From assembly GCA_963728825.1 (NCBI GenBank), contig CAVSLA010000006.1:635132-699131 (forward strand): a stretch of 64,000 bases of DNA, written 5' to 3'. This stretch comes from CAVREM01 sp963728825. GTDB taxonomy: Bacteria > Acidobacteriota > Vicinamibacteria > Vicinamibacterales > CAVVIG01. Shown here piece after piece: positions 25,991 through 34,027 of the stretch (its first letter is position 1; the number at the start of each line of letters is the position of its first letter). The notes under the pieces are model-generated. The model was given only the letters and a program-made list of their open reading frames with translations, was not told the DNA's origin and ran no database searches. The translations under genes and the position numbers were made by a program.

Positions 25991-26994
25991 GCGCCAGACT
26001 GACCGCACCTGACGCGGCGGGTAAAGTGCCGCTCGTCTACATTCTGGCGGCCAGCCACTCCGGGAGCACGCTGCTTGGCATGTTGCTTGGCTCCCACCCA
26101 AACCTCTGTACGGTCGGCGAACTGAAGGCCTCCTCGCTCACCAACCCTGATCAGTACCGCTGTTCGTGCCGACAGCGGCTCGGCGAGTGCCAGTTCTGGC
26201 GGGCAGTCGCGGAGAGGATGGCGGCGAGCGGCCATGAGTTCGACATTCGCCACGCCGGCACCGATCTCAGTGCGATCGGCAGCGACTACGTGGCACGCAT
26301 CCTGCGGCCGCTGCACCGTGGCCGGCTGCTCGAATTGATCAGAGACGCGGCGCTGAACTGCTCACCGATGTGGCGAGCGGCAGTTCCGCGCCTCCAGGCT
26401 CGCAACGCCGCGCTGGCTCGCGCCATTTGCGATGTCAGTGCGGCACGCATGATCGTGGATTCGTCGAAAACCGGCGTGCGTTTGAAATACCTGCTGCGCA
26501 ACCCGGGTTTGGACATTCGCGTCGTCCGTCTCGTCCGAGACGGACGTGCCGTCGCTCTGACTTACACCGATCCGTCGACGTTTGCCGATGCGACCGATCC
26601 GGCGATGCGCGGCGACGGGACCGGCTGCGACAACCTTCACGAGCGGCTGCAGCTCGAGGAGGCCGCACGGGAGTGGCGGCGCAGTAATGAGGAGGCGATG
26701 CACATCGTTGCGGGTCTGCCTGCGGATCGATGGATCCAGATCCGATACGAGGATCTCTGCGCGGATCCGGGCAGCGAGCTTGGTCGCGTCTTCGAATTCC
26801 TCGGCGTCGAGCCAGTCGACACGCGGATAGTGTTCAGAACGCGCGACCAGCACGTGATTGGCAACGGGATGCGCATGGACGTCACCGCCGAAGTGCGGCT
26901 CGACGACAGGTGGCGAAGCGTGCTGGGGCCGAAAGCGCTGGCAGTCTTCGATTCGGTCGCAGGCGACCTCAACGCCAGGTTGGGCTATGCCTAG
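25987..26994 (+). CDS. Sulfotransferase
   Basis: The chosen start, ATG 25987, overlaps the polymerase stop. The 5'-phosphosulfate loop is visible as A-S-H-S-G-S-T-L-L-G-M-L-L-G (residues about 21-34). The 3'-phosphate motif is V-V-R-L-V-R-D-G-R-A, and an R-Y-E-D-L-C segment fits the family. Three Cys pairs in the C-S-C-R-Q-R-L-G-E-C region are typical of the sulfotransferase_3-like group. It would transfer sulfate from PAPS to the polymer or a lipid-linked intermediate, so the EPS may be sulfated. The genes making PAPS are not in the window. Confidence 0.85.
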   Translation: MSARLTAPDAAGKVPLVYILAASHSGSTLLGMLLGSHPNLCTVGELKASSLTNPDQYRCSCRQRLGECQFWRAVAERMAASGHEFDIRHAGTDLSAIGSDYVARILRPLHRGRLLELIRDAALNCSPMWRAAVPRLQARNAALARAICDVSAARMIVDSSKTGVRLKYLLRNPGLDIRVVRLVRDGRAVALTYTDPSTFADATDPAMRGDGTGCDNLHERLQLEEAAREWRRSNEEAMHIVAGLPADRWIQIRYEDLCADPGSELGRVFEFLGVEPVDTRIVFRTRDQHVIGNGMRMDVTAEVRLDDRWRSVLGPKALAVFDSVAGDLNARLGYA

Positions 26995-28285
26995 TACGAC
27001 GCTGGACGCGACGCCGACCGAGTCCGGGCTGACACCAACGGGTGAGCGGCAGGGCGCGCCCGCCAGTGCGATGCAGCCGGTGCTTCGGCGCTTCCCCTAT
27101 CCGTACCGCGCACTGTTGGCGGTGTGCAGCGATCTGGATGAGACACCGGATCGCGCCGCCTATTTCGAAACCGCGCGCTTTCTCAATACCACTGGCCAGA
27201 CGTCGATCGGCCGCGGGGTAGGGCTCGAGATCGGCAACACCATCTATTTCGACATGCCCTCGAGTCAGTTCGCGTACTGGAACACGGATGATGCCGGGCG
27301 TGACATGGTCAGGGCCTTGATCCGGTCGGGTCATATCGATTGCCTGCACTCGTTTGGCGATCTGGCAACGACGCGCGCTCATGCGGCGCGTGCTCTGGAC
27401 GAACTGCAGCGGCATGGGTGTCAGCTGCGAGTCTGGATCGATCATGCGACCGCGATCACGAACTTCGGAAGCGACATCATGCGCGGCGTTGGTGACGTGC
27501 CGGGCAGCGAGGCGTTTCATGCGGACCTCACGGTTCCATTCGGAATCCGTTACGTCTCGAGAGGCCGCGTCACCAGCGTCATCGGCCAGAACACGCGACG
27601 TCTTCTGGGTGGCATCTATTCTTCGGCGGCGCCACTCCGTTCGATCAGGACGGTGGTCAAGGAAGCGGCGAAGGGCGTGGTCGCTCGGGCCGGCTCCACG
27701 AAGTACGCGATGCATAGCGTCAACGAGCTGCTGAGCGATGCGCAGCTGCGCAGCGGCCAGCCGGTGAGCGAGTTCATTCGCTGCAATCCCCATTGGTTGG
27801 GCATCGAGACCGGCGATACCGCGGACGGCGTTGCCGAGGTGCTCGATCGGCGCTTTCTCGATGCGCTGGTCGAGCGCGAGGGATCGTGCATCCTGTACAC
27901 GCATTTGGGCAAAAGCCGGGATCGGAGCCGTCCCTTGCCGCCGCGAGCCTGCGAAGCGTTCGCGACGCTCGCCAATCGTCACGTCGCCGGAGACGTGCTC
28001 GTCACCACCACCCGCCGTGCACTTGATTTCTCTCAAATGCTACGGCAAGCGCGCGTCGAGCAGATTCGTGAGGGCGAATGGACGCACCTGCACGTCTGCA
28101 GCGGCGCGAATGATGGCGGAGGCCAGAGTTTCGACGGCCTGACGTTCTACGTCGCCGATCCGATGCGCACCCGGGTGTTCGTCGATGGCCGCGAACGTGC
28201 CGATGTGCAACCGAACGGCCCGGATCACTCAGGGTCGCCGAGCGTTTCGATTCCGTGGACCCGTTTGGAGTTTCCGTCTCTGTGA
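26987..28285 (+). CDS. Polysaccharide-deacetylase-like protein
   Basis: The ATG at 26987 overlaps the previous stop by eight bases. The core (residues about 35-300) has Y-R-A-L-L-A-V-C-S-D-L-D-E-T-P at the position of the NodB-type D-D metal motif. I-D-C-L-H-S-F-G-D resembles the H-x-x-x-H/D strand, and V-W-I-D-H and Y-T-H-L-G-K follow. The (beta/alpha)-barrel deacetylases (CE4) in XrtA-type loci occupy the same context, but these motifs are non-classical and the enzyme could act on another bond. There is no signal peptide, which points to a cytoplasmic or lipid-linked substrate. Confidence 0.55.
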   Translation: MPSTTLDATPTESGLTPTGERQGAPASAMQPVLRRFPYPYRALLAVCSDLDETPDRAAYFETARFLNTTGQTSIGRGVGLEIGNTIYFDMPSSQFAYWNTDDAGRDMVRALIRSGHIDCLHSFGDLATTRAHAARALDELQRHGCQLRVWIDHATAITNFGSDIMRGVGDVPGSEAFHADLTVPFGIRYVSRGRVTSVIGQNTRRLLGGIYSSAAPLRSIRTVVKEAAKGVVARAGSTKYAMHSVNELLSDAQLRSGQPVSEFIRCNPHWLGIETGDTADGVAEVLDRRFLDALVEREGSCILYTHLGKSRDRSRPLPPRACEAFATLANRHVAGDVLVTTTRRALDFSQMLRQARVEQIREGEWTHLHVCSGANDGGGQSFDGLTFYVADPMRTRVFVDGRERADVQPNGPDHSGSPSVSIPWTRLEFPSL

Positions 28286-29586
28286 CCCAACCTGTTGCGA
28301 TGCCCGTCGAAGGGACCGCGGCGGCCGGCCGGCCACCCGCTGGGATCCGGTTCGCCGTTCGGACGCTGATGCGCACCTATCTTGCCGCGCTCCGCGCCAT
28401 CGAACGTTGGGGCCGCAACCGCGTGCGCCAGGCGGCTCCGGGGCCTCAGCGGCTGCTGCTGACGCTGACGTTTCACGCGCCGAACTGGGCGCTCGCCCAC
28501 CTGAAACCGCTTGCCGCCTCTCGATTCTGCGCCCACATCACCGTCGTCGCCACGTCTCCGTTGCCGCCGATTGAGAAGGTCACGGTTGTCATGCCGCCAG
28601 GGTGGCTGCAGCGCGTGGTTGGCCGCGTGCCGGCCCGCCTCGCGACGTATGCCTGGCTGGCGGTCCGGCTGCGTCCGGACTACATCGGAGGCTTCCACCT
28701 GTTATTCAACGGCCTGGCGGCGGCGCTTCTCGCACGACTGGTCGGCGCCCGTTCCATGTACTTCTGCGTCGGTGGACCGATGGAAGTGATCGGCGGCGGA
28801 ATCTGGTCGGAGAACAAGCTCTTCGAGCGGCTCCGCGTTCCCGATCCGGTGGTCGAGCGGCAGCTCGTCTCGACGCTGCGTCGCTTCGACCTGGTGGTCA
28901 CGATGGGCGAGCGCGCCAAGGAAACGTTCCGCTCATGGGGAGTCGAGGGCCGCATCGCCGTCATTCCCGGCGGAATCGACGGGAGCACCTTCAAGCCGTC
29001 TGATCGACGGGACATCGACATCATCGTCGTGGCTAGACTGGCTCCGATCAAGCGCATCGATCTTTTTCTGTCGATGCTCAGAATCGTTGCCGATCAGCGG
29101 CCAGGTGTCAGAGCCGTGGTGGTCGGTGACGGCGTGATGCGCCCGGCGCTGGTGGAAATGGCGGAGCAACTCGGATTGACCGCAAACGTCTCGTTTGTCG
29201 GTCACCAATCCAACGTGGCGGAATGGCTGCAGCGTAGCCGCCTGTTCATGTTGACGTCCGACTCGGAAGGGCTGGCGCTGTCGCTGATGGAGGCGATGAT
29301 CTGCGGGACGGTGCCGGTGGTCTCGGCGGTCGGTGAGCTCTCGACGCTGGTGCAGAACGCCGAAAACGGATATGTCGTCGAAAGTCGCGCGCCTCACGCA
29401 TTCGCGGCGCCCGTTCTGGAGCTGTTGACCAGCCCGGCGCGCCTCGAGCAGTGCTCCGCTGCGGCACTGCGCACGAGCCGGACCTACGAACGCTCTGTGG
29501 TGTCTTCGCACTGGGATGGCGTGCTCGACAGCCATTCGGATGCTGCGGAGATTGGCTGTCTCGATCCGGTGGCGAGCGACGCATAG
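28282..29586 (+). CDS. GT4-family glycosyltransferase
   Basis: The GTG at 28282 overlaps the previous stop (GTGA); GTG 28255 is an in-frame alternative. The Rossmann-type C-terminal half has V-I-P-G-G-I-D-G-S-T-F-K-P, V-A-R-L-A-P-I-K-R-I-D, V-G-D-G-V-M-R-P and the E-x7-E motif D-S-E-G-L-A-L-S-L-M-E-A-M. These are the GT4 donor-binding and catalytic features. The N-terminal half is less conserved, as is normal for acceptor recognition. It is one of three GT4 enzymes in this operon and uses an unknown activated sugar. Confidence 0.88.
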   Translation: MTQPVAMPVEGTAAAGRPPAGIRFAVRTLMRTYLAALRAIERWGRNRVRQAAPGPQRLLLTLTFHAPNWALAHLKPLAASRFCAHITVVATSPLPPIEKVTVVMPPGWLQRVVGRVPARLATYAWLAVRLRPDYIGGFHLLFNGLAAALLARLVGARSMYFCVGGPMEVIGGGIWSENKLFERLRVPDPVVERQLVSTLRRFDLVVTMGERAKETFRSWGVEGRIAVIPGGIDGSTFKPSDRRDIDIIVVARLAPIKRIDLFLSMLRIVADQRPGVRAVVVGDGVMRPALVEMAEQLGLTANVSFVGHQSNVAEWLQRSRLFMLTSDSEGLALSLMEAMICGTVPVVSAVGELSTLVQNAENGYVVESRAPHAFAAPVLELLTSPARLEQCSAAALRTSRTYERSVVSSHWDGVLDSHSDAAEIGCLDPVASDA

Positions 29587-29623
29587 CAACCTCTCGAAAT
29601 CGAGCGGCAAGGACTAGACAGAC

Positions 29624-31624
29624 ATGTGTGGAATAGCCGGATTCGTGGGATTGAACGACGAGGCGCTGCTGCGGCGTATGTGCCGGAGCCTCACACACCG
29701 CGGACCTGATTCCGAAGGGTTCTATGCCGTTCCTGGCGTCGGGCTGTCGATGCGACGGCTGGCGGTCATCGATCTGGCCACCGGCAACCAGCCGATCTCG
29801 AATGAAAACGCCGACGTGTGGGTGGTGTTCAACGGCGAGATCTACAACTACCAGGAGCTCCGTAAAGAGCTACAGGAGCGTGGGCATCGCCTGGTGACGA
29901 CCTCCGACACCGAGACGATTCCCCATCTCTACGAAGAGTACGGCCTCGAATTCGTCCACCATCTCAGGGGCATGTTCGGAATTGCGCTGTGGGACGTCAA
30001 GCGCAGTCGCCTGGTCGTGGTCCGGGACCGGATTGGCGAGAAGCCACTCTACTTCGCGACGGACGGCCCCGCGCTCTGGTTCGGGTCGGAAATCAAGGCG
30101 CTACTCCAGGCAGGGCGTTCGCGGCAGCCGGATGCGCAGGGCGTCTGCGACTTTCTGGCGCAGGGGTACGTCGCTGGCCCGCATACCTTCTACCGAGGAA
30201 TTTCGAAGCTTCGCCCGGGCGAAATGCTGGTTCATGAACACGGGACCGCGACGGTCCGCAAGTATTGGACGCGCGACACCAATCGGCCCGAAACGATGCC
30301 CTCAGAATCCGAAGCCGCCAGCCAGCTCACGGATCGGCTCCGGGAAGTCGTTCGCCTGTGCCTGAAGAGCGACGTCGAAGTCGGAGCATTCCTGAGCGGC
30401 GGCATTGATTCCTCGCTGCTGGTCGCCTTGATGCGGGAGCAGGAAGCCAAGGTGCAAACCTTTTCGGTTGGCTACCGGGGCAAGGCCACCGGGTTCAACG
30501 AACTTCACTACGCTTCACGCGTCGCCAAACAGCTTGGCACCGAGCATCATGAATTGATCCTCGGACCCTCCTCGACGCTCGACCTCCTGCCGCGGATTCT
30601 GTGGCACTACGATGAGCCGCACGGCGAGCCGACCTCGACGCTGGTCTATCAGCTGTCGGAGTTCACCGCGAAACGGGTCAAAGTGGCGATCGGGGGCACA
30701 GGAGGGGACGAGATCTTTTTCGGCTACCCGCGTCACGGCGGGATCCGCCTGCTGAACTATTACCGTCACATCCCGCAGTTCGTTCGTCAGCACCTGGTCG
30801 AGCGTGTCGTCTCGGCCTGGCCCGAATCGACGACTGGGGGCCGATTCGCCAAACGTGTCAAGCGGTTCGTGAGCGGCTCTCACCTGCCCGCCGACCATGC
30901 CTATCTTTCGTGGGTGAGTCTGCTGCAGGCGGATGTCCGGCAGGGGTTGATCGCGGACCAAGTTCGTCGCGACGCGCCATCTCCCGGCGGTGATGCGTTT
31001 CTTCGCCACCACCTGCTCGAGTCGCGGTCGGCGGCGCTGCTCGACCGCGCCGCTGCACTGGACATTGACGGCTACCTGCCCGAGTACCAGCTTGCCTACG
31101 TCGATCGCATGAGCATGGCCCACGGTCTCGAAGTGCGGTCGCCGTTGTGCGACTACCAACTCGTGACGTGGGTGGCGTCGCTGCCGGCGCACTATCGTTT
31201 GAAGGGCGGTCGGAGCAAGCATCTCTTGAAGGAGGTGGCCCGCGCCTGGCTGCCGCCGGCGATCATCGATCGCAAGAAGGTCGGCTTCGACTCGCCGATC
31301 GGTCAATGGTTCAAGGACGACCTGCGTCGATTCCTCCTCGACTTCCTCGCGCCGGAGCAGGTCGCCCGAACCGGCCTGCTGTCGCCCTCGGCTGTGAGTC
31401 GCGTCGTGCAGGAGCACCTCTCAGGCGCCAGGGACTACTCCCTCCAGTTGTGGAGCGTCGTCGCTCTCGAAGCGTGGCATCGCATGTACATCGAGGATCG
31501 CGTGACGGACGGGTCTGACTATCGGCTGTCGGATCTGCGTGGTGTGTCACGGGCGGCTGCCGGCGTGGCGCAGGCGCCGAGCGTTACCACATTGCACGCC
31601 CGGAAAGCAGAGATGGCTCGATGA
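29624..31624 (+). CDS. Asparagine-synthase-type amidotransferase 1 of the EPS locus
   Basis: M-C-G-I-A-G-F-V-G supplies the class-II glutaminase Cys after Met removal. R-G-P-D-S-E-G and N-G-E-I-Y-N complete the glutaminase site. The synthetase half has the PP-loop S-G-G-I-D-S-S and a G-G-D-E-I-F-F-G-Y segment. At 666 residues it is longer than AsnB, with an extended C terminus. Exosortase-associated EPS loci typically carry such amidotransferases; they are believed to amidate polymer or precursor carboxylates rather than make asparagine. A second copy lies at 37266. It is coupled to the following GT4 gene by a 4-base overlap. Confidence 0.9.
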   Translation: MCGIAGFVGLNDEALLRRMCRSLTHRGPDSEGFYAVPGVGLSMRRLAVIDLATGNQPISNENADVWVVFNGEIYNYQELRKELQERGHRLVTTSDTETIPHLYEEYGLEFVHHLRGMFGIALWDVKRSRLVVVRDRIGEKPLYFATDGPALWFGSEIKALLQAGRSRQPDAQGVCDFLAQGYVAGPHTFYRGISKLRPGEMLVHEHGTATVRKYWTRDTNRPETMPSESEAASQLTDRLREVVRLCLKSDVEVGAFLSGGIDSSLLVALMREQEAKVQTFSVGYRGKATGFNELHYASRVAKQLGTEHHELILGPSSTLDLLPRILWHYDEPHGEPTSTLVYQLSEFTAKRVKVAIGGTGGDEIFFGYPRHGGIRLLNYYRHIPQFVRQHLVERVVSAWPESTTGGRFAKRVKRFVSGSHLPADHAYLSWVSLLQADVRQGLIADQVRRDAPSPGGDAFLRHHLLESRSAALLDRAAALDIDGYLPEYQLAYVDRMSMAHGLEVRSPLCDYQLVTWVASLPAHYRLKGGRSKHLLKEVARAWLPPAIIDRKKVGFDSPIGQWFKDDLRRFLLDFLAPEQVARTGLLSPSAVSRVVQEHLSGARDYSLQLWSVVALEAWHRMYIEDRVTDGSDYRLSDLRGVSRAAAGVAQAPSVTTLHARKAEMAR

Positions 31625-32850
31625 CGCTGAACCAGCCTCGGGTCGCGTCACAGTCCCATCCGGTCCGCCCTGTCCGCCTGATGCTGGTCGTGAGCAATCT
31701 CGAGTACGGCGGCGCACAGCGGCAGCTGGTGGAGCTCGCCAATCACCTCGATCCGCAGGACTTCGACGTGACAGTCTGCTCACTATCGCCGTACGTGCCA
31801 CTGGCCGAAAAGCTTCGTCAACCCGAGAAACTGCATGTCATTACCAAGCGGTTCAAGTACGACGCGACCGTGATTCCCCGACTCGCACTGTTGCTTCGCC
31901 GGCTGCGCATCGACGTCGTCCAGAGCTACCTGTTTGATGCCGACATCGCGGCATTCATTTCGGGCAGGCTGGCAGGGGTCCGTCTCGTGGTCGGTTCGGA
32001 GCGGAACGCGAACTACGTGCACAAGAAGCGGCAGATCCTCGCGTATCGCGCGACGCGCCGCTCGGTCGATCTGTTGATCGCCAACTCCAATGCAGGCGCT
32101 GAGTTCAATCGGTCGGTGCTTGGTTACCGACCCGAGCTGTACCGGGTCGTTCACAATGGTGTCGACATCACCCGGTTCCGTCCCGCCCCGGCGGTTGAGA
32201 TCCGACGTGAGCTCGGCGTGCAGGAGGATGAGCGGGTGGTCGGAGTGTTCGCCAGCTTCAAGCAGCAGAAGAATCATCCGCTGTTCTTCAGGGCCGCCGC
32301 GACCGTCGTCGAGCGATTCCCCCGTACCAGGCTGCTGTTGGTCGGCGACCAGTTGTACGGCGGAATGCATGGTTCCGACGACTACAAGCGCGAGGTGTTG
32401 TCGCTCGTCGAGCAGCTCGGGCTCAAGGAGCGGTGCATCTTTGCCGGCAATCAGGATGACGTAGAGCGTTTCTACCCGGCGTGCGATGTCACGGTGATGT
32501 CGTCGCATTTCGAAGGCACGCCGAACGCGGTCCTCGAATCGCTGGCCTGTGGCGTGCCGGTGGTCGCAACCGATGTATCGGACACTGCCAAGATCGTTCC
32601 AGACGGCCGCGTCGGTTATGTGGTGCCTCCGGGGGACGAGAAGGCGATGACCGCACGGATCTGCCGGTTGCTTGACAACCACGCACTCCGCGTCGAGATG
32701 GGCACGGCGGCACGCGAGTGGATCGAGCAGGAGTTTTCGACAGCCCGGCTGGCCGAGAAGACCGGTCAGATTTATCGCGACGGGCTTCGACAGCGCGGAG
32801 CGACGCCAGTCACCGCCGAACTCGTCGACCGTCCGCAAACCTCGAATTGA
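31621..32850 (+). CDS. GT4-family glycosyltransferase
   Basis: The opening L-M-L-V-V-S-N-L-E-Y-G-G-A-Q-R-Q-L-V-E-L is the characteristic N terminus of GT4 enzymes found in exosortase-type EPS loci. V-H-N-G-V-D-I-T-R-F-R-P and the E-x7-E region F-E-G-T-P-N-A-V-L-E-S-L-A-C-G-V-P-V-V confirm the family. The 409-residue length is normal. It starts with a 4-base overlap on the amidotransferase gene and is followed by the epimerase after 16 bases. Donor and acceptor are unknown. Confidence 0.92.
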   Translation: MTLNQPRVASQSHPVRPVRLMLVVSNLEYGGAQRQLVELANHLDPQDFDVTVCSLSPYVPLAEKLRQPEKLHVITKRFKYDATVIPRLALLLRRLRIDVVQSYLFDADIAAFISGRLAGVRLVVGSERNANYVHKKRQILAYRATRRSVDLLIANSNAGAEFNRSVLGYRPELYRVVHNGVDITRFRPAPAVEIRRELGVQEDERVVGVFASFKQQKNHPLFFRAAATVVERFPRTRLLLVGDQLYGGMHGSDDYKREVLSLVEQLGLKERCIFAGNQDDVERFYPACDVTVMSSHFEGTPNAVLESLACGVPVVATDVSDTAKIVPDGRVGYVVPPGDEKAMTARICRLLDNHALRVEMGTAAREWIEQEFSTARLAEKTGQIYRDGLRQRGATPVTAELVDRPQTSN

Positions 32851-32866
32851 ATTGCGAGCTCAACGC

Positions 32867-34024
32867 ATGCAGCCAGTCCTGGATCTCGTCGCCGGCGCCC
32901 GTCCGAACTTCATGAAGCTCGCGCCGGTCGTGCGAGCACTGACCCGACGGGCGAACCTCGGCTTCCGAATCGTGCACACCGGCCAGCACTACGACGCCTC
33001 GATGAGCGACGTGTTTTTCAAGGAGTTGGACATTCCGCCGCCTGACCTGCACCTCGATGTCGGTTCCGGGAGCCATGGCGCACAGACGGCGCGGATCCTG
33101 GAGCGCTACGAAGCGCATCTGCTGGAGCATCGACCCGCGGCGACCGTCGTGTTCGGCGACGTCAACAGCACGGTTGCCTGTGCGCTCGCCGCGACGAAGC
33201 TCGGTGTGCCGGTCGTCCACGTCGAGGCGGGGCTTCGCAGTTTCGATCGAACGATGCCGGAAGAGATCAACCGCATCCTGACCGACGCGATCGCCGAGCT
33301 CTTGCTCGTGTCCGAGCCGGCCGGCGTCGAGAATCTACGCAGCGAAGGGGTGGACGAGTCACGGATCCGCCTGGTTGGCAATGTGATGATCGACACCTTG
33401 CAGCAGCAGCTGCCGCGTGCCAAGCAGCGCGCCGCCGCCGAGAGCCTCTCGCTGAGGCCTGGGACGTACGGGTTCGTGACCCTGCATCGGCCGTCGAACG
33501 TCGATGACCCGAAGACGCTTCAACCGCTGGTGCATCTCCTCCATGAGCTGGCCAGCGAGCTCCCGCTCGTCTTTGCGGTCCATCCCCGGACGCTGGCCGC
33601 GGCCGAGCGCATGGGGATCGGGCATCTCCTGGCGAGCAACGCTCGCCCGCTCGTATGCGTGGGGCCTTTGCCGTACCTCGACTCGCTGTCGCTCGTGGCA
33701 GGGGCGAAAGTCATCTTGACCGACTCGGGGGGGCTCCAGGAAGAGTCATCCGTGCTGGGCGTGCCGTGCCTGACATTGCGCGAAAACACGGAGCGGCCGA
33801 TTACGATTCGTCTTGGCACGAGCCGGTTGGTTGGCAACGATCTACAGAGAATTCGCTCCGCCTTCCGCGACGTGTTGTCCGGTCGATGGACGACGGGCAC
33901 CCCGATACCGCTCTGGGATGGCGATGCCGGTGAACGCGTGGTCTTCGAACTCGAGCGGTGGCTGGGTGTGCATCCGTTTCCGGCCGGGCTGACCGCCGCC
34001 ATGTCCGTGGCACAACCCTCATAA
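32867..34024 (+). CDS. wecB: UDP-N-acetylglucosamine 2-epimerase (non-hydrolysing)
   Basis: The ATG at 32867 was chosen; upstream in-frame codons belong to the previous gene's 3' end. Motifs in order: G-A-R-P-N-F-M-K-L-A-P, H-T-G-Q-H-Y-D, V-V-F-G-D-V-N-S-T, H-V-E-A-G-L-R-S, P-E-E-x-N-R, L-H-R-P-S-N-V-D and D-S-G-G-L-Q-E-E. These define the WecB/WbpI family. Length 385 is typical. It would convert UDP-GlcNAc to UDP-ManNAc, or act on the 2,3-diacetamido-uronate made by the WbpB/D/E-like enzymes encoded at 53246-55895. The latter would give a ManNAc3NAcA-type sugar. Which substrate it prefers cannot be decided here. Confidence 0.93.
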   Translation: MQPVLDLVAGARPNFMKLAPVVRALTRRANLGFRIVHTGQHYDASMSDVFFKELDIPPPDLHLDVGSGSHGAQTARILERYEAHLLEHRPAATVVFGDVNSTVACALAATKLGVPVVHVEAGLRSFDRTMPEEINRILTDAIAELLLVSEPAGVENLRSEGVDESRIRLVGNVMIDTLQQQLPRAKQRAAAESLSLRPGTYGFVTLHRPSNVDDPKTLQPLVHLLHELASELPLVFAVHPRTLAAAERMGIGHLLASNARPLVCVGPLPYLDSLSLVAGAKVILTDSGGLQEESSVLGVPCLTLRENTERPITIRLGTSRLVGNDLQRIRSAFRDVLSGRWTTGTPIPLWDGDAGERVVFELERWLGVHPFPAGLTAAMSVAQPS

Positions 34025-34027
34025 CCC